This document shows, one piece after another, positions 6,884 to 15,963 of a stretch of 64,000 bases of DNA. The position numbers and the translations under genes are program-made. Numbering within the stretch: the stretch's first letter is position 1; each line of letters begins with the position of its first letter. The notes beneath the pieces were generated by a model. The model made no database searches, was not told where the DNA came from, and was given only the letters and a program-made list of their open reading frames with translations. The DNA is from Blastococcus carthaginiensis (lineage in GTDB: Bacteria; Actinomycetota; Actinomycetes; Mycobacteriales; Geodermatophilaceae), in assembly GCF_030731085.1 (NCBI RefSeq), contig NZ_JASNFN010000001.1:502906-566905 (forward strand), given 5' to 3'.

Positions 6884-7893
6884 GCCCCCTCGAGGAGCGG
6901 TACCGGCGGCTGCTGCGCCTCCTCCCGGAGCCCGCCCGGTCCCGGTGGGCCGACGACATGGTCGGGACGTACCTGGCGGCCACCACCCGGGACGACCCGG
7001 AGTACGCCGAGTTCGGCAGCCCCACGCCGGCCGACCGCCTCGACGTCCTGCGGCTGGCGCTTCGACTGCACCTGGGGGCACCGGGGGCGACGCTGCGCGC
7101 CGTGGCAGCTGGGCGGACGGTGCGCCTGGTCGCACTGACGGGCAGCGTCGCGCTGGCGACGCAGGGCCTGGTCGGCCTGGCCATGGCGGCGTGGGTCCAC
7201 GGCCTCGTGCCGGGTGTGCCCGCCCCGCAGCTCCCCGGGCCGCTGCTCCTCGGTCCGGAGGCGGCCCTCGGGTACGTCGTGGACGTCCTCCTCGTGGCCC
7301 TGGCGGTGTGCCTGGTCCGCGGTGCGGCGACCGCCCGGCCGCTCGCCGTCGCAGCCCTCCTCGGCCTGGTGCTCGCCACGTCGCTGCGGCTCGGCGGGCC
7401 GACGACGCTGCCGGCGGTGCTGTCGCTGGTCACGTGGGCGGTGCCGCTGCTCGCGGCCGTGCTCGTGCCCGCCGAGCCGGTGCCCCCGCGGGCCCGGTGG
7501 CAGGTCGTCGTCCCGGCCCTCGTCACCCTCCTGGGGCCGGTCGTCGCGACGGCCGGGTGGGCCGCCTCGAGGCCGGAGCGCGAGCCGGGGGCGTGGTTGC
7601 TGGCGCTGGGCCAGCCGGTCGGCTGGTGGGTGGTGGCGCTCGTCGCTGCCGGGGCGGCCGTGCTGTCCCGCCCCTCGGCGACGGCGGTGGGGCGGCTGGG
7701 CGTCGCCGCACTGGGCGTCGCGCTGCTCCCGTCGTTGGCGGGCCAGTTGGCCTACGGCGTTGTGGCCGGCTACCGGGCCGTCGTCGTCACCGGGCTGGTC
7801 CTCGTCGCCGGAACGGTCCTGGTCACCGGGTCGTCCGGTGTCCGGCACGTGCGCGCGCTGCCGGCCGGGGCCACCGGCGACCGGAGCCGCTGA
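6880..7893 (+). CDS. Polytopic membrane protein coupled to padR
   Basis: A 337-residue membrane protein of unknown function. The first ~65 residues are hydrophilic (M-S-P-L-E-E-R-Y-R-R-L-L-R-L-L-P) and look like the soluble prefix often seen in membrane proteins paired with PadR regulators. About eight to nine hydrophobic segments rich in Ala, Val and Leu follow. No catalytic motif is visible. The ATG overlaps the padR stop. PadR/membrane-protein pairs commonly respond to membrane-active compounds; that role here is only a suggestion. Confidence 0.85.
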   Translation: MSPLEERYRRLLRLLPEPARSRWADDMVGTYLAATTRDDPEYAEFGSPTPADRLDVLRLALRLHLGAPGATLRAVAAGRTVRLVALTGSVALATQGLVGLAMAAWVHGLVPGVPAPQLPGPLLLGPEAALGYVVDVLLVALAVCLVRGAATARPLAVAALLGLVLATSLRLGGPTTLPAVLSLVTWAVPLLAAVLVPAEPVPPRARWQVVVPALVTLLGPVVATAGWAASRPEREPGAWLLALGQPVGWWVVALVAAGAAVLSRPSATAVGRLGVAALGVALLPSLAGQLAYGVVAGYRAVVVTGLVLVAGTVLVTGSSGVRHVRALPAGATGDRSR

Positions 7894-7905
7894 TCCCCGC
7901 GGCGG

Positions 7906-8406
7906 TCAGCTGTGGTCGCCGCCGCGCAGCTGGCTGACCACGTGCGGGAGCAGCGGCGCCAGGACGGCGAGCCCGTCCTTCGCCCCGCCGGTCGAGCCGG
8001 GCAGGTTGACGATCAGCGTGCGCCCCGCCGTCCCGGCCAGGCCGCGGGAGAGGACCGCCGTCGGCACCCCGTTCTCGGCCCCGTAGCGGCGGACCGCCTC
8101 GGCGATGCCCGGCGCCTCCCGCTCCAGCACCGCGCGGGTGGCCTCGGGCGTGACATCGGTGGGGGAGAGCCCCGTGCCGCCGGTGGTCAGCACGACGTCG
8201 AACCCGGCGTCGACCGCGTTGCGGAGCACGGCCTCCAGTTCGGTCGCGTCGTCCGCCCGCACGTGCGGCCCCTCCACGTCGAACCCGAGCTCGGCGAGGC
8301 CGTCGGCGAGGGCCTTGCCGCTGCGGTCGTCGTAGACGCCGGCGTACGCGCGGTTGGAGGCCGTGAGCACCATCGCGCGGGCGTCCGGCGGCAGCGGGGC
8401 GGTCAC
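7906..8406 (-). CDS. mogA: Molybdopterin adenylyltransferase (MogA/MoaB family)
   Basis: Adenylylates molybdopterin before molybdenum insertion. The MoCF-binding motif T-T-G-G-T-G-L-S-P-T-D-V-T-P-E-A is intact, as are the S-N-R-A-Y-A-G-V-Y-D-D-R-S-G segment and V-N-L-P-G-S. Start GTG 8406 overlaps the moaC stop by four bases (GTGA) and gives 166 residues, the usual size; in-frame sequence further upstream is a shadow of moaC. It is third in the overlapping set moeA-moaC-mogA. MoaB and MogA cannot be told apart from sequence alone. Confidence 0.93.
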   Translation of the reverse strand: MTAPLPPDARAMVLTASNRAYAGVYDDRSGKALADGLAELGFDVEGPHVRADDATELEAVLRNAVDAGFDVVLTTGGTGLSPTDVTPEATRAVLEREAPGIAEAVRRYGAENGVPTAVLSRGLAGTAGRTLIVNLPGSTGGAKDGLAVLAPLLPHVVSQLRGGDHS

Positions 8407-8876
8407 CGGGTCCACTCGCCGCTCTTGCCGCCGGACTTGCGCAGCAGCCGGACGTCGGTGATGGCCGCCCGCGGGTCGACCGCCTTCACCATGTCGATCA
8501 TGGTCAGCCCGGCCACGGTGACCGCGGTGAGCGCCTCCATCTCCACCCCGGTGCGGTCGGCGGTGCGGGCGGTCGCGGTGATCTCGACGGCGTCGTCGGC
8601 GACCTCGAGGTCGACGGTGACCCCGTGCAGCGCGATCGGGTGGCACAGCGGCACGAGGTCCGGCGTCCGCTTGGCCCCGGCGATGCCGGCGATCCGCGCC
8701 ACGGCCACGGCGTCGCCCTTGGGCACCCCCTCGCCGCGCAGCAGGCCCACGACCTCCGGGCTGACCAGCACCCGGCCGGCGGCGGTGGCCTCGCGGGCGG
8801 TCACGGTCTTCGCGGAGACGTCGACCATCCGGGCGGCGCCGGACTCGTCGACGTGGGTGAGACGCGGCTCGCTCAC
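8403..8876 (-). CDS. moaC: Cyclic pyranopterin monophosphate synthase MoaC
   Basis: With MoaA converts GTP to cyclic pyranopterin monophosphate, the first step of molybdenum cofactor synthesis. The 157-residue protein has M-V-D-V-S-A-K near the N-terminus, L-V-P-L-C-H-P-I near residue 77, the M-E-A-L-T-A-V motif, and the catalytic-region M-I-D-M-V-K-A-V-D. Start GTG 8876 overlaps the moeA stop (GTGA). No moaA, moaD or moaE is in the window. Confidence 0.97.
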   Translation of the reverse strand: MSEPRLTHVDESGAARMVDVSAKTVTAREATAAGRVLVSPEVVGLLRGEGVPKGDAVAVARIAGIAGAKRTPDLVPLCHPIALHGVTVDLEVADDAVEITATARTADRTGVEMEALTAVTVAGLTMIDMVKAVDPRAAITDVRLLRKSGGKSGEWTR

Positions 8877-10084
8877 TGGAGTGCTCCCTCGATCAGCACG
8901 ACGTCCACGGAGGCGCCGGCGGGCAGTTCGGTGACGTCCTCGGGCACGACGACCAGGCAGTTGGCGCGGGCCAGGTGCGCGACCAGGTGCGAGCCGGGCC
9001 CGCCGACCTGGGAGACCTCGCCGCCGTCGTAGCGGCCGCGCAGGAACTGGCGGCGGCCTGCGGGGGAGCGCAGCGGCCCGGACAGCCGCGCCGGCGCCCG
9101 TAGGCGGTCGGGTGCGGTGTGCCCGAGGGCGCGGCGCAGCGCCGGGCGGACGAACACCTCGAAGGAGACGAAGGCACTGACCGGGTTGCCGGGCAGGGTG
9201 ACCACGGGGACGCCGTCGACGGTGCCGGCGCCCTGGGGGCCGCCGGGCTGCATCGCGACCTTGCCGAACTCGACCGTGCCGAGCGTGCGGAAGGCGTCCT
9301 TCACGACCTCGTAGGCGCCGGCGCTCACGCCGCCGCTGGTGATCAGCAGGTCCGCTGTCGCCACCTCGGCGCGCACGGTGGCGAGGAACTGCTCGACGTC
9401 GTCGGGCACGAAGTGCAGTCGCCGCGGCACGCCCCCGGCCTCCTCCACCGCGGCGGCCAGCAGCGCGGAGTTCGACTCGTAGATCTGGCCGCGCGCGAGT
9501 GGCTGCCCCGGCGCGACGAGCTCGCTGCCGGTGGAGAGGACGAGCACCCGCGGCCGGCGCCGCACGACGAGCTCCGAGACGCCCACCGCCGCGGCCAGGC
9601 CCAGCTGGGCGGCGCCGAGCGGGGCGCCGGCGCGGAGTGCGACGGTGCCGGCGGCGATGTCCTCACCGGCGCCCCGCAGGTGGCTCCCCGCCGCGGGCCG
9701 GTCGCGGATCTCCACGACGTCGGTGCCGCCGTCGGTGAGCTCCACGGGGACGACGACGTCCGCGCCCGGGGGCAGCGGGGCCCCGGTCATGATGCGGTGG
9801 ACGGTGCCCGGCGCCAGCGGGACGACGTCGGTGCGCCCGGCGGGGATGTCCTCGGCCACCGGCAGCCGCACCGGGCCGCCGTCTGCGCCGGCGAGCTCGG
9901 CCCACCGGCCCGCGTAACCGTCCATCGCCGAGTTGTCGAAGCCGGGCAGCGGCACCTCGGCGACGACGTCGCGCGCCAGCACCCGGCCGTGCGCCTCGGC
10001 CAGGGGGACGGTCTCCTCGGGCAGGGCACGCAGCAGGGCGTTCACCGCTGCCTGGTGTTCCTCGACCGTCCGCACGGGGCACAT
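8873..10084 (-). CDS. moeA: Molybdopterin molybdenumtransferase MoeA
   Basis: Inserts molybdate into adenylylated molybdopterin. The product is 403 residues with the N-terminal MoeA block (L-P-G-F-D-N-S-A-M-D-G-Y-A), I-M-T-G-A-P-L-P-P-G-A-D, and the MoCF motif I-T-S-G-G-V-S-A-G. V-T-L-P-G-N-P-V-S-A-F-V precedes a domain IV of about 75 residues. Start ATG 10084 (M-C-P-V-R-T-V) suits the family; frame sequence upstream lies under the kinase gene on the other strand. First gene of the moeA-moaC-mogA operon, divergent from the PfkB kinase. Confidence 0.96.
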   Translation of the reverse strand: MCPVRTVEEHQAAVNALLRALPEETVPLAEAHGRVLARDVVAEVPLPGFDNSAMDGYAGRWAELAGADGGPVRLPVAEDIPAGRTDVVPLAPGTVHRIMTGAPLPPGADVVVPVELTDGGTDVVEIRDRPAAGSHLRGAGEDIAAGTVALRAGAPLGAAQLGLAAAVGVSELVVRRRPRVLVLSTGSELVAPGQPLARGQIYESNSALLAAAVEEAGGVPRRLHFVPDDVEQFLATVRAEVATADLLITSGGVSAGAYEVVKDAFRTLGTVEFGKVAMQPGGPQGAGTVDGVPVVTLPGNPVSAFVSFEVFVRPALRRALGHTAPDRLRAPARLSGPLRSPAGRRQFLRGRYDGGEVSQVGGPGSHLVAHLARANCLVVVPEDVTELPAGASVDVVLIEGALQ

Positions 10085-10135
10085 CCTCGCCCATCGCCGC
10101 ACACCCGACAGCGGCGGTGGGCGGGAGGTGCGTGC

Positions 10136-11146
10136 ATGGCAGCGGTCGTCGTGCTGGGGCAGGTCGGCCGCGACCTGGTGCTGCGGCTCCCGGCGGTGCC
10201 GGAGGCCGGCGGCTCGGCCTCCGCCACGGGCCGCGCGGAGCTGCTCGGCGGGAAGGGGGCCAACCAGGCGGTCGCGCTCGTGCAGCTCGGTGTCCCGGTG
10301 GCGCTGGTCGGCGTCGTCGGGGACGACACCGCGGGGAGGGACGTGCTGGCGCAGGCGGCAGCCGACGGCATCGACGTCTCCTGCGTCGTTCCGCGGCCGG
10401 GCACGCCGACCGCGCTCCTGCTGGACCTGGTCGAGGACGGCGGCCGGCGACGGCTGGTGGAGGACGTCCCGCCCGGTGCGCTGCTCACCCCCGCCGACGT
10501 GGGCGCCGCCGGGGGGACGGTCGCGGGCTGCCAGGTGCTGAGCCTCCAGCTGCAGCAACCGGGCGCGGCCGTGCGCGCGGCGCTGGAGCGGGTACCCCGG
10601 ACGGCGCTCGTCGTGGCCGACGGGGCACCGGAGGACGAGGCGACCCGGAACGCGGTGCTCGGGCGCGCGGACGTCGTCCGGGCCGACGCCGCCGAGGCCG
10701 AGCTCCTGGTGGGCCGGCGGCTGTCCGGGCTGGACGACGCGCGGGACGCCGCCGCGCGGCTGCTCGCGGCGGGTCCCCGGCTGGTGGCGCTGGCGGTCGG
10801 CGAGCAGGGCGACCTGGTGGCGTGGCGCGCAGGCCCCGCGCCCGGTGCGGCAGCGGGGATCGGGGAGGTCGACCCGGCGTGGACCGACGGCGAGCTGCTC
10901 GTGCCGCGGCTGGGCGGCCCACCGGTCGACCCCACCGGTGCCGGGGACGTCTGGGTAGCCGCGCTCGTCGCGGCGCTGCGCGGCCGGGGCGGTCCGGAGG
11001 AGGCAGCGTGGCTCGGCGCCGCGGCGGCGGCCTCGACGGTGGCGCACGCAGGAGGCCGGCCGGCGCTGGACCCGGCGGCGCTGGCCGAGGTGATCGACCG
11101 GGAGCGCGACCGGCACGGCGCCCGGTTATCGTCCGGTCGTGGCTGA
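10136..11146 (+). CDS. PfkB-family carbohydrate kinase (ribokinase-like)
   Basis: ATP-dependent sugar or nucleoside kinase, 336 aa. Signature 1 is G-G-K-G-A-N-Q-A-V-A near residue 37, and the catalytic signature D-P-T-G-A-G-D-V-W near residue 265 holds the general-base Asp. G-x-x-V-L-G-Q-V-G-R-D opens the protein. Ribokinase is the closest class, but no ribose transporter or regulator is adjacent, so substrate is open. Its last eight bases overlap the start of the carbonic anhydrase gene. Confidence 0.88.
   Translation: MAAVVVLGQVGRDLVLRLPAVPEAGGSASATGRAELLGGKGANQAVALVQLGVPVALVGVVGDDTAGRDVLAQAAADGIDVSCVVPRPGTPTALLLDLVEDGGRRRLVEDVPPGALLTPADVGAAGGTVAGCQVLSLQLQQPGAAVRAALERVPRTALVVADGAPEDEATRNAVLGRADVVRADAAEAELLVGRRLSGLDDARDAAARLLAAGPRLVALAVGEQGDLVAWRAGPAPGAAAGIGEVDPAWTDGELLVPRLGGPPVDPTGAGDVWVAALVAALRGRGGPEEAAWLGAAAAASTVAHAGGRPALDPAALAEVIDRERDRHGARLSSGRG
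11127..11132 (+). promoter_or_regulatory. Leaderless -10 box of the carbonic anhydrase gene
   Basis: TATCGT followed by 6 nt and GTG 11139. It lies within the last codons of the upstream kinase. Confidence 0.5.
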
Positions 11147-11627
11147 GATCGACCGGATGCTCGAGACGAACGCGGCCTGGGCGGGGCAGGCCCCCGGGCT
11201 CGGTGGGCCGGCACGCCCCTCCCGGGGCGCGGCCGTGGTGGCGTGCATGGACGCCCGGATGGACGTCTACCGGCTGCTGGGGCTGGTGCCGGGTGAGGCG
11301 CACGTCATCCGCAACGCCGGCGGTGTGGTGACCGACGACGTGCTGCGCTCGCTCGCCATCTCCCAGCACGTGCTCGGCACCCGCGAGGTGGTGCTGGTGC
11401 ACCACACCCGTTGCGGCCTGGCCGGGGCCGACGAGGCCGCCTTCGCCGACCAGGTCGAGCAGGCGACCGGGCAGCGCCCGCCGTGGCCGATGCGCGCCTT
11501 CGCCGACGTCGAGGAGGACGTCCGGGAGTCGATGCGGCTGGTGCGCGAGTCCCCGTACCTGCTCGCCGCCGAGGTGCGGGGAACGGTCTACGACGTCGAC
11601 ACCGGACGGCTGCGCACCGTCGTCTGA
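11139..11627 (+). CDS. Beta-class carbonic anhydrase
   Basis: Interconverts CO2 and bicarbonate at a zinc centre. Predicted zinc ligands are C36, H89 and C92 (A-C-M-D-A-R-M-D and H-H-T-R-C-G), with the D38/R40 dyad next to the first cysteine. Length 162 aa fits the short actinobacterial beta-CA group. Start GTG 11139 has a TATCGT box 6 nt upstream (11127-11132), so it may be transcribed leaderless from within the end of the kinase gene. Confidence 0.94.
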   Translation: MAEIDRMLETNAAWAGQAPGLGGPARPSRGAAVVACMDARMDVYRLLGLVPGEAHVIRNAGGVVTDDVLRSLAISQHVLGTREVVLVHHTRCGLAGADEAAFADQVEQATGQRPPWPMRAFADVEEDVRESMRLVRESPYLLAAEVRGTVYDVDTGRLRTVV

Positions 11628-11659
11628 GCGCGGGCGGGGAGCCGCCTCGACGCTGCTGG

Positions 11660-11665
11660 TATCGT
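11660..11665 (+). promoter_or_regulatory. Probable -10 element of rplM-rpsI
   Basis: TATCGT about 107 bases before GTG 11772. Transcription from here would give a leader of roughly 100 nt, long enough for ribosomal-protein feedback. No T-tract attenuator is visible in that leader. Confidence 0.4.
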
Positions 11666-11771
11666 GCCCGGTTGGCGCGCGTGCCGGCTGGTGCCGCGCG
11701 TGCAGATCCGTCTCCCGTGCTCGGCGAGGCGATCCCACCAGCCATCCCGACGACGACGGAGGACGCGCGCC

Positions 11772-12215
11772 GTGCGCACGTACACGCCCAAGCCCGGCGA
11801 GGTCGCCCGGGCCTGGCACGTCATCGACGCCACCGATGTGGTGCTCGGTCGACTGGCCAGCCAGACCGCGCAGCTCCTGCGCGGCAAGCACAAGCCCCAG
11901 TACGCCCCGCACGTGGACGTCGGCGACTTCGTCGTCATCGTCAACGCCGGCAAGGTCGCCCTGACCGGGTCCAAGCGGGACGACAAGCTCGCCTACCGGC
12001 ACTCCGGCCACCCGGGTGGTCTCAAGACCATCAACGTGGGTGACCAGCTGCGCACGCACCCCGACCGCGTCATCGAGCGCGCCATCAAGGGCATGCTCCC
12101 GCACAACACGCTGGGTCGGCAGATGCTGAAGAAGCTCAAGGTCTACGCCGGCCCGGAGCACCCGCACGCCGCGCAGCAGCCCCAGACCTACGAGATCAAG
12201 CAGGTGGCCCAGTGA
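11772..12215 (+). CDS. rplM: 50S ribosomal protein L13
   Basis: Early-assembling large-subunit protein. The 147-residue product starts at GTG 11772 (M-R-T-Y-T-P-K) and has W-H-V-I-D-A, L-G-R-L-A-S, V-N-A-G-K-V-A-L-T-G and the H-P-G-G-L-K segment, all typical. Its stop overlaps the rpsI start (GTGA), the conserved rplM-rpsI pair. Confidence 0.98.
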   Translation: MRTYTPKPGEVARAWHVIDATDVVLGRLASQTAQLLRGKHKPQYAPHVDVGDFVVIVNAGKVALTGSKRDDKLAYRHSGHPGGLKTINVGDQLRTHPDRVIERAIKGMLPHNTLGRQMLKKLKVYAGPEHPHAAQQPQTYEIKQVAQ

Positions 12216-12631
12216 CCAGCGCACTGACCGTGACCGACGCCGAGGGGCGTCCGGTGCAGACCGTCGGCCGTCGCAAGGAGGCCGTCGTCCGCGTGCGGCT
12301 GCTCCCCGGCACCGGCCAGTTCAAGCTCAACGGCCGCACCCTCGAGGAGTACTTCCCGAACAAGGTGCACCAGCAGCTCATCCGTGAGCCGTTCGTGACC
12401 CTCGAGAAGGCCGAGCAGTACGACGTCGTCGGCCTCCTCAAGGGTGGCGGCGTCACCGGGCAGGCCGGCGCGCTGCGCCTCGCCATCGCCCGCGCCCTCA
12501 TCGAGGTGGAGGCCGAGGACCGCCCGGCCCTCAAGAAGGCCGGCTTCCTGACCCGCGACCCGCGGGTCAAGGAGCGCAAGAAGTACGGGCTCAAGAAGGC
12601 CCGCAAGGCGCCCCAGTACTCCAAGCGCTGA
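12212..12631 (+). CDS. rpsI: 30S ribosomal protein S9
   Basis: Head protein of the small subunit whose C-terminal tail reaches the P-site tRNA. The 139-residue protein contains T-V-G-R-R-K-E-A-V-V-R-V near residue 18, G-G-G-V-T-G-Q-A-G-A-L-R and the basic end Q-Y-S-K-R, which ends in the expected K-R. GTG 12212 overlaps the rplM stop by four bases. glmM follows after 19 bases. Confidence 0.98.
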   Translation: MTSALTVTDAEGRPVQTVGRRKEAVVRVRLLPGTGQFKLNGRTLEEYFPNKVHQQLIREPFVTLEKAEQYDVVGLLKGGGVTGQAGALRLAIARALIEVEAEDRPALKKAGFLTRDPRVKERKKYGLKKARKAPQYSKR

Positions 12632-12650
12632 CGGTACGGCGGCGTCGTCC

Positions 12651-13997
12651 ATGGGGGGGAGACTCTTCGGGACCGACGGCGTCCGGGGTCGGGCCAACTC
12701 CGACCTCACGCCGGAGTTGGCCCTCTCGGTGGCACGTGCCGCCGCAGGAGTGCTCGCCGACCGCGACGGGACCTCGCGTCCCGTCGCGGTCGTCGGCCGC
12801 GATCCCCGCGCCAGCGGGGAGATGCTCGAGGCCGCGGTCGTCGCGGGTCTCGCGAGCGCCGGAGCCGAGGTCCTCCTCGCCGGGGTCGTGCCGACCCCGG
12901 CGCTGGCCTGGCTGACCGGCCGCAGCGGCGCCGACCTCGGCGTCATGATCTCGGCCAGCCACAACCCGATGCCCGACAACGGCATCAAGCTGTTCAGCCG
13001 CGGTGGGCACAAGCTGCCCGACGTTCTCGAGGCCGCCATCGAGCGGACCGTCACCTCCGGCTCCTCCGACGGGCACCGCCCCACCGGGAGCTCCATCGGC
13101 CGCGTCAGCGCGCTCGCCGACGGCACCGACGCCTATGTCGAGCACCTGCTCTCGACCGTCGACCGTCCGCTGAGCGGGGTCTCGGTCGTCGTGGACGCCG
13201 CGCACGGCGCGGCTGCGGCCGCCGCCCCCGAGGTCTACCGGCGCGCGGGGGCCACGGTGCACGCCATCGGCTGCGAGCCCGACGGCTGGAACATCAACGA
13301 CGGCGTGGGGTCCACGCACCTCGGGCTGCTGGTCGAAGCCGTCCGGGGGCGCGGCGCCGACATCGGGCTGGCCCACGACGGGGACGCCGACCGGTGCCTG
13401 GCCGTGACCGCCGACGGCGAGGTCGTGGACGGCGACGCCATCCTCGCGATCTGCGCGCTCGACCTGCACGAGCGCGGGGCGCTGAAGTCGGACACCGTCG
13501 TCGCCACGGTGATGAGCAACCTCGGCTTCCACCACACGATGCGCGACGCCGGCATCTCGGTGAGCACGACGGCGGTCGGTGACCGCTACGTGCTGGAGGC
13601 GCTGCGCGCGCACGACCTGAGCCTCGGCGGGGAGCAGAGCGGGCACCTGGTCTTCCTGGAGCACGCCACCACCGGCGACGGCCTGCTCACCGGGTTGGCC
13701 CTGCTCTCCCGGATGGCAGGCACCGGCGTCTCGCTGGCGGAGCTCGCCTCCGTGGTGCAGCGGCTGCCGCAGGTGCTGGTCAACGTGCCCGTCTCCGACC
13801 GCCTCGCGGTGGCCGCCAGCGACGAGGTCGCCGCCGCGGTCAACGCGGTGGAGGCCGAGCTCGGCGACACCGGCCGGGTCCTGCTGCGGCCCTCGGGCAC
13901 CGAGCAGCTGGTCCGCGTCATGGTGGAGGCCCCCACGCAGGATCAGGCCGACGCCGTCGCGCAGCGGCTCGCGGCCGTCGTCGCCGCGGTCGGCTGA
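12651..13997 (+). CDS. glmM: Phosphoglucosamine mutase
   Basis: Converts glucosamine-6-phosphate to glucosamine-1-phosphate for UDP-GlcNAc and peptidoglycan. The 448-residue protein has L-F-G-T-D-G-V-R-G, the phosphoserine loop I-S-A-S-H-N-P-M, the metal loop H-D-G-D-A-D-R, the sugar-binding G-G-E-Q-S-G-H and the phosphate-binding R-P-S-G-T-E. It lies 19 bases after rpsI and 79 before glmS, which makes its substrate. Confidence 0.98.
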   Translation: MGGRLFGTDGVRGRANSDLTPELALSVARAAAGVLADRDGTSRPVAVVGRDPRASGEMLEAAVVAGLASAGAEVLLAGVVPTPALAWLTGRSGADLGVMISASHNPMPDNGIKLFSRGGHKLPDVLEAAIERTVTSGSSDGHRPTGSSIGRVSALADGTDAYVEHLLSTVDRPLSGVSVVVDAAHGAAAAAAPEVYRRAGATVHAIGCEPDGWNINDGVGSTHLGLLVEAVRGRGADIGLAHDGDADRCLAVTADGEVVDGDAILAICALDLHERGALKSDTVVATVMSNLGFHHTMRDAGISVSTTAVGDRYVLEALRAHDLSLGGEQSGHLVFLEHATTGDGLLTGLALLSRMAGTGVSLAELASVVQRLPQVLVNVPVSDRLAVAASDEVAAAVNAVEAELGDTGRVLLRPSGTEQLVRVMVEAPTQDQADAVAQRLAAVVAAVG

Positions 13998-14063
13998 CCC
14001 CACCGGCCTCACCCTTCGGAGCCGTGCCTCCGCGTGCGGGAACGGACGGGGCGCGGTCCCCGG

Positions 14064-14069
14064 TACCCT
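14064..14069 (+). promoter_or_regulatory. Leaderless -10 box of glmS
   Basis: TACCCT, 7 nt before ATG 14077. The ATG appears to be at the transcription start, which leaves no room for a glmS ribozyme of the Firmicutes type in this promoter. Confidence 0.5.
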
Positions 14070-14076
14070 CGGACCA

Positions 14077-15954
14077 ATGTGCGGCATCGTGGGATACGTC
14101 GGCCCCCAGGACGCTCTGGCCGTCGTGCTGGAGGGGCTGCGCCGGCTCGAGTACCGCGGGTACGACTCCGCGGGCATCGCCGTCGTCGCCGACGGCGCGC
14201 TGAGCTCGGCGAAGAAGGCCGGCAAGCTGGCCAACCTGGAGAAGGTGCTGGCCGACCAGCCGCTCCCGGCCGCGACGATCGGCATCGGGCACACGCGCTG
14301 GGCCACCCACGGCGGCCCCACCGACCGGAACGCCCACCCGCACGTCTCCGCTGACGGCACGGTCGCGGTGATCCACAACGGGATCATCGAGAACTTCGCC
14401 GCGCTGCGGGCCGAGTGCGAGGCCACCGGTGTGGAGTTCAGCTCGGAGACCGACACCGAGGTCGTCGCCCACCTGCTGGCCGCCGTCTACGGGTCGACGC
14501 CGGAGGGGCCCGGCCGGCTGGCCGAGGCGATGCGCGCGGTCTGCCGGCGGCTGGAGGGCGCGTTCACCCTCGTCGTCACGCACGTCGCCGAGCCCGACAC
14601 CCTCGTCGCCGCCCGGCGCAGCAGCCCGCTGGTGGTCGGCATCGGGGAGGCCGGCGACGGCACCGCCGAGTACTTCCTGGGCTCCGACGTCGCCGCGTTC
14701 ATCGGGCACACCAAGCAGGCGCGCGAGCTCGGCCAGGACCAGGTGGTCGAGATCGACCGCACGCGCGGGTTGACCGTCACGGACTTCTCCGGCGGGAGCG
14801 TCGAGCCCAAGGCCTACACCGTCGACTGGGACGCCGCCGCCGCCGAGAAGGGCGGCTACGACTGGTTCATGCTCAAGGAGATCGCCGAGCAGCCGCAGGC
14901 GATCGCCGACACGCTGCTCGGCCGGCTGAGCGAGGACGGCGAGCTCGTCCTCGACGAGGTGCGGCTGTCGGACCAGGAGCTCCGCGACATCGACAAGATC
15001 TTCGTCGTCTCCTGCGGCACCAGCTACCACGCCGGCCTGATCGCCAAGTACGCCATCGAGCACTGGACCCGGATCCCGGTCGAGGTGGAGGTCGCCAGCG
15101 AGTTCCGCTACCGCGACCCGGTGCTGGACCGGTCCACGCTCGTCGTCGTCATCAGCCAGTCGGGCGAGACCATGGACACCCTGATGGCGCTGCGGCACGC
15201 CAAGGACCAGAAGGCCCGCGTGCTGGCGATCTGCAACGCCAACGGCTCGACCATCCCGCGCGAGTCCGACGCCGTCCTCTACACCCACGCCGGCCCCGAG
15301 ATCGCGGTCGCCTCGACCAAGGCGTTCCTCGCCCAGATCGTGGCCTGCTACCTCGTCGGGCTCTTCCTGGCCCAGGTGCGCGGCGTCAAGTACGAGGACG
15401 AGATCGCCGCGATCGTCGAGGACCTGCGGCAGCTGCCCGACGCCGTGGAGCGGGTGCTCGAGCAGATGGAGCCGGTGCGCGCGCTGGGCCGGTCGCTGGC
15501 CGACGCGAACACGATTCTCTTCCTGGGCCGGCATGTCGGATTCCCGGTGGCGCTCGAGGGGGCGCTGAAGCTGAAGGAACTCGCCTACATCCACGCGGAG
15601 GGCTTCGCGGCTGGCGAGCTGAAGCACGGGCCGATCGCCGTCATCGACCAGGGCACCCCGGTCGTCGTCATCGTGCCCTCGCCGCGCAGCCGCAACTCGG
15701 TGCACGGCAAGGTCGTCTCCAACATCCAGGAGGTGCGGGCCCGCGGGGCGCGCACGATCGTGATCGCCGAGGAGGGCGACGAGGACGTCGTCCCCTTCGC
15801 CGACGAGCTGATCCGGGTGCCCCGCACGCCGACGCTCATGGCCCCGGTGGTGACGACGGTGCCGCTGCAGGTGCTGTCCTGCGAGATCGCCGACACGCGC
15901 GGCTACGACGTCGACCAGCCGCGCAACCTCGCCAAGAGCGTCACCGTCGAGTGA
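14077..15954 (+). CDS. glmS: Glutamine-fructose-6-phosphate aminotransferase (isomerizing)
   Basis: Makes glucosamine-6-phosphate from fructose-6-phosphate and glutamine. The N-terminal nucleophile is Cys2 (M-C-G-I-V-G-Y-V-G), exposed after Met removal. The glutaminase domain runs to about residue 240 (H-T-R-W-A-T-H-G-G-P). Two SIS isomerase domains follow (S-C-G-T-S-Y-H-A-G, S-Q-S-G-E-T-M-D-T). The end K-S-V-T-V-E is standard and the length of 625 aa is normal. A dispersed repeat with a 12-bp hairpin lies 10 bases after the stop. Confidence 0.99.
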   Translation: MCGIVGYVGPQDALAVVLEGLRRLEYRGYDSAGIAVVADGALSSAKKAGKLANLEKVLADQPLPAATIGIGHTRWATHGGPTDRNAHPHVSADGTVAVIHNGIIENFAALRAECEATGVEFSSETDTEVVAHLLAAVYGSTPEGPGRLAEAMRAVCRRLEGAFTLVVTHVAEPDTLVAARRSSPLVVGIGEAGDGTAEYFLGSDVAAFIGHTKQARELGQDQVVEIDRTRGLTVTDFSGGSVEPKAYTVDWDAAAAEKGGYDWFMLKEIAEQPQAIADTLLGRLSEDGELVLDEVRLSDQELRDIDKIFVVSCGTSYHAGLIAKYAIEHWTRIPVEVEVASEFRYRDPVLDRSTLVVVISQSGETMDTLMALRHAKDQKARVLAICNANGSTIPRESDAVLYTHAGPEIAVASTKAFLAQIVACYLVGLFLAQVRGVKYEDEIAAIVEDLRQLPDAVERVLEQMEPVRALGRSLADANTILFLGRHVGFPVALEGALKLKELAYIHAEGFAAGELKHGPIAVIDQGTPVVVIVPSPRSRNSVHGKVVSNIQEVRARGARTIVIAEEGDEDVVPFADELIRVPRTPTLMAPVVTTVPLQVLSCEIADTRGYDVDQPRNLAKSVTVE

Positions 15955-15963
15955 GTTCCCTGT

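Noticed and set aside
4426..7893. A 1155-codon open frame on the plus strand.
   Set aside because: Most of it runs antisense to mobA/SDR or out of frame with fdhD, with Arg/Gly/Pro/Ala-rich nonsense. Only the last part (from 6880) is the real membrane protein. Long open frames are expected by chance at this GC content.
13998..14076. Possible glmS ribozyme.
   Set aside because: Only 79 bp separate glmM and glmS, the -10 box is 7 nt from the ATG, and no ribozyme core is visible.
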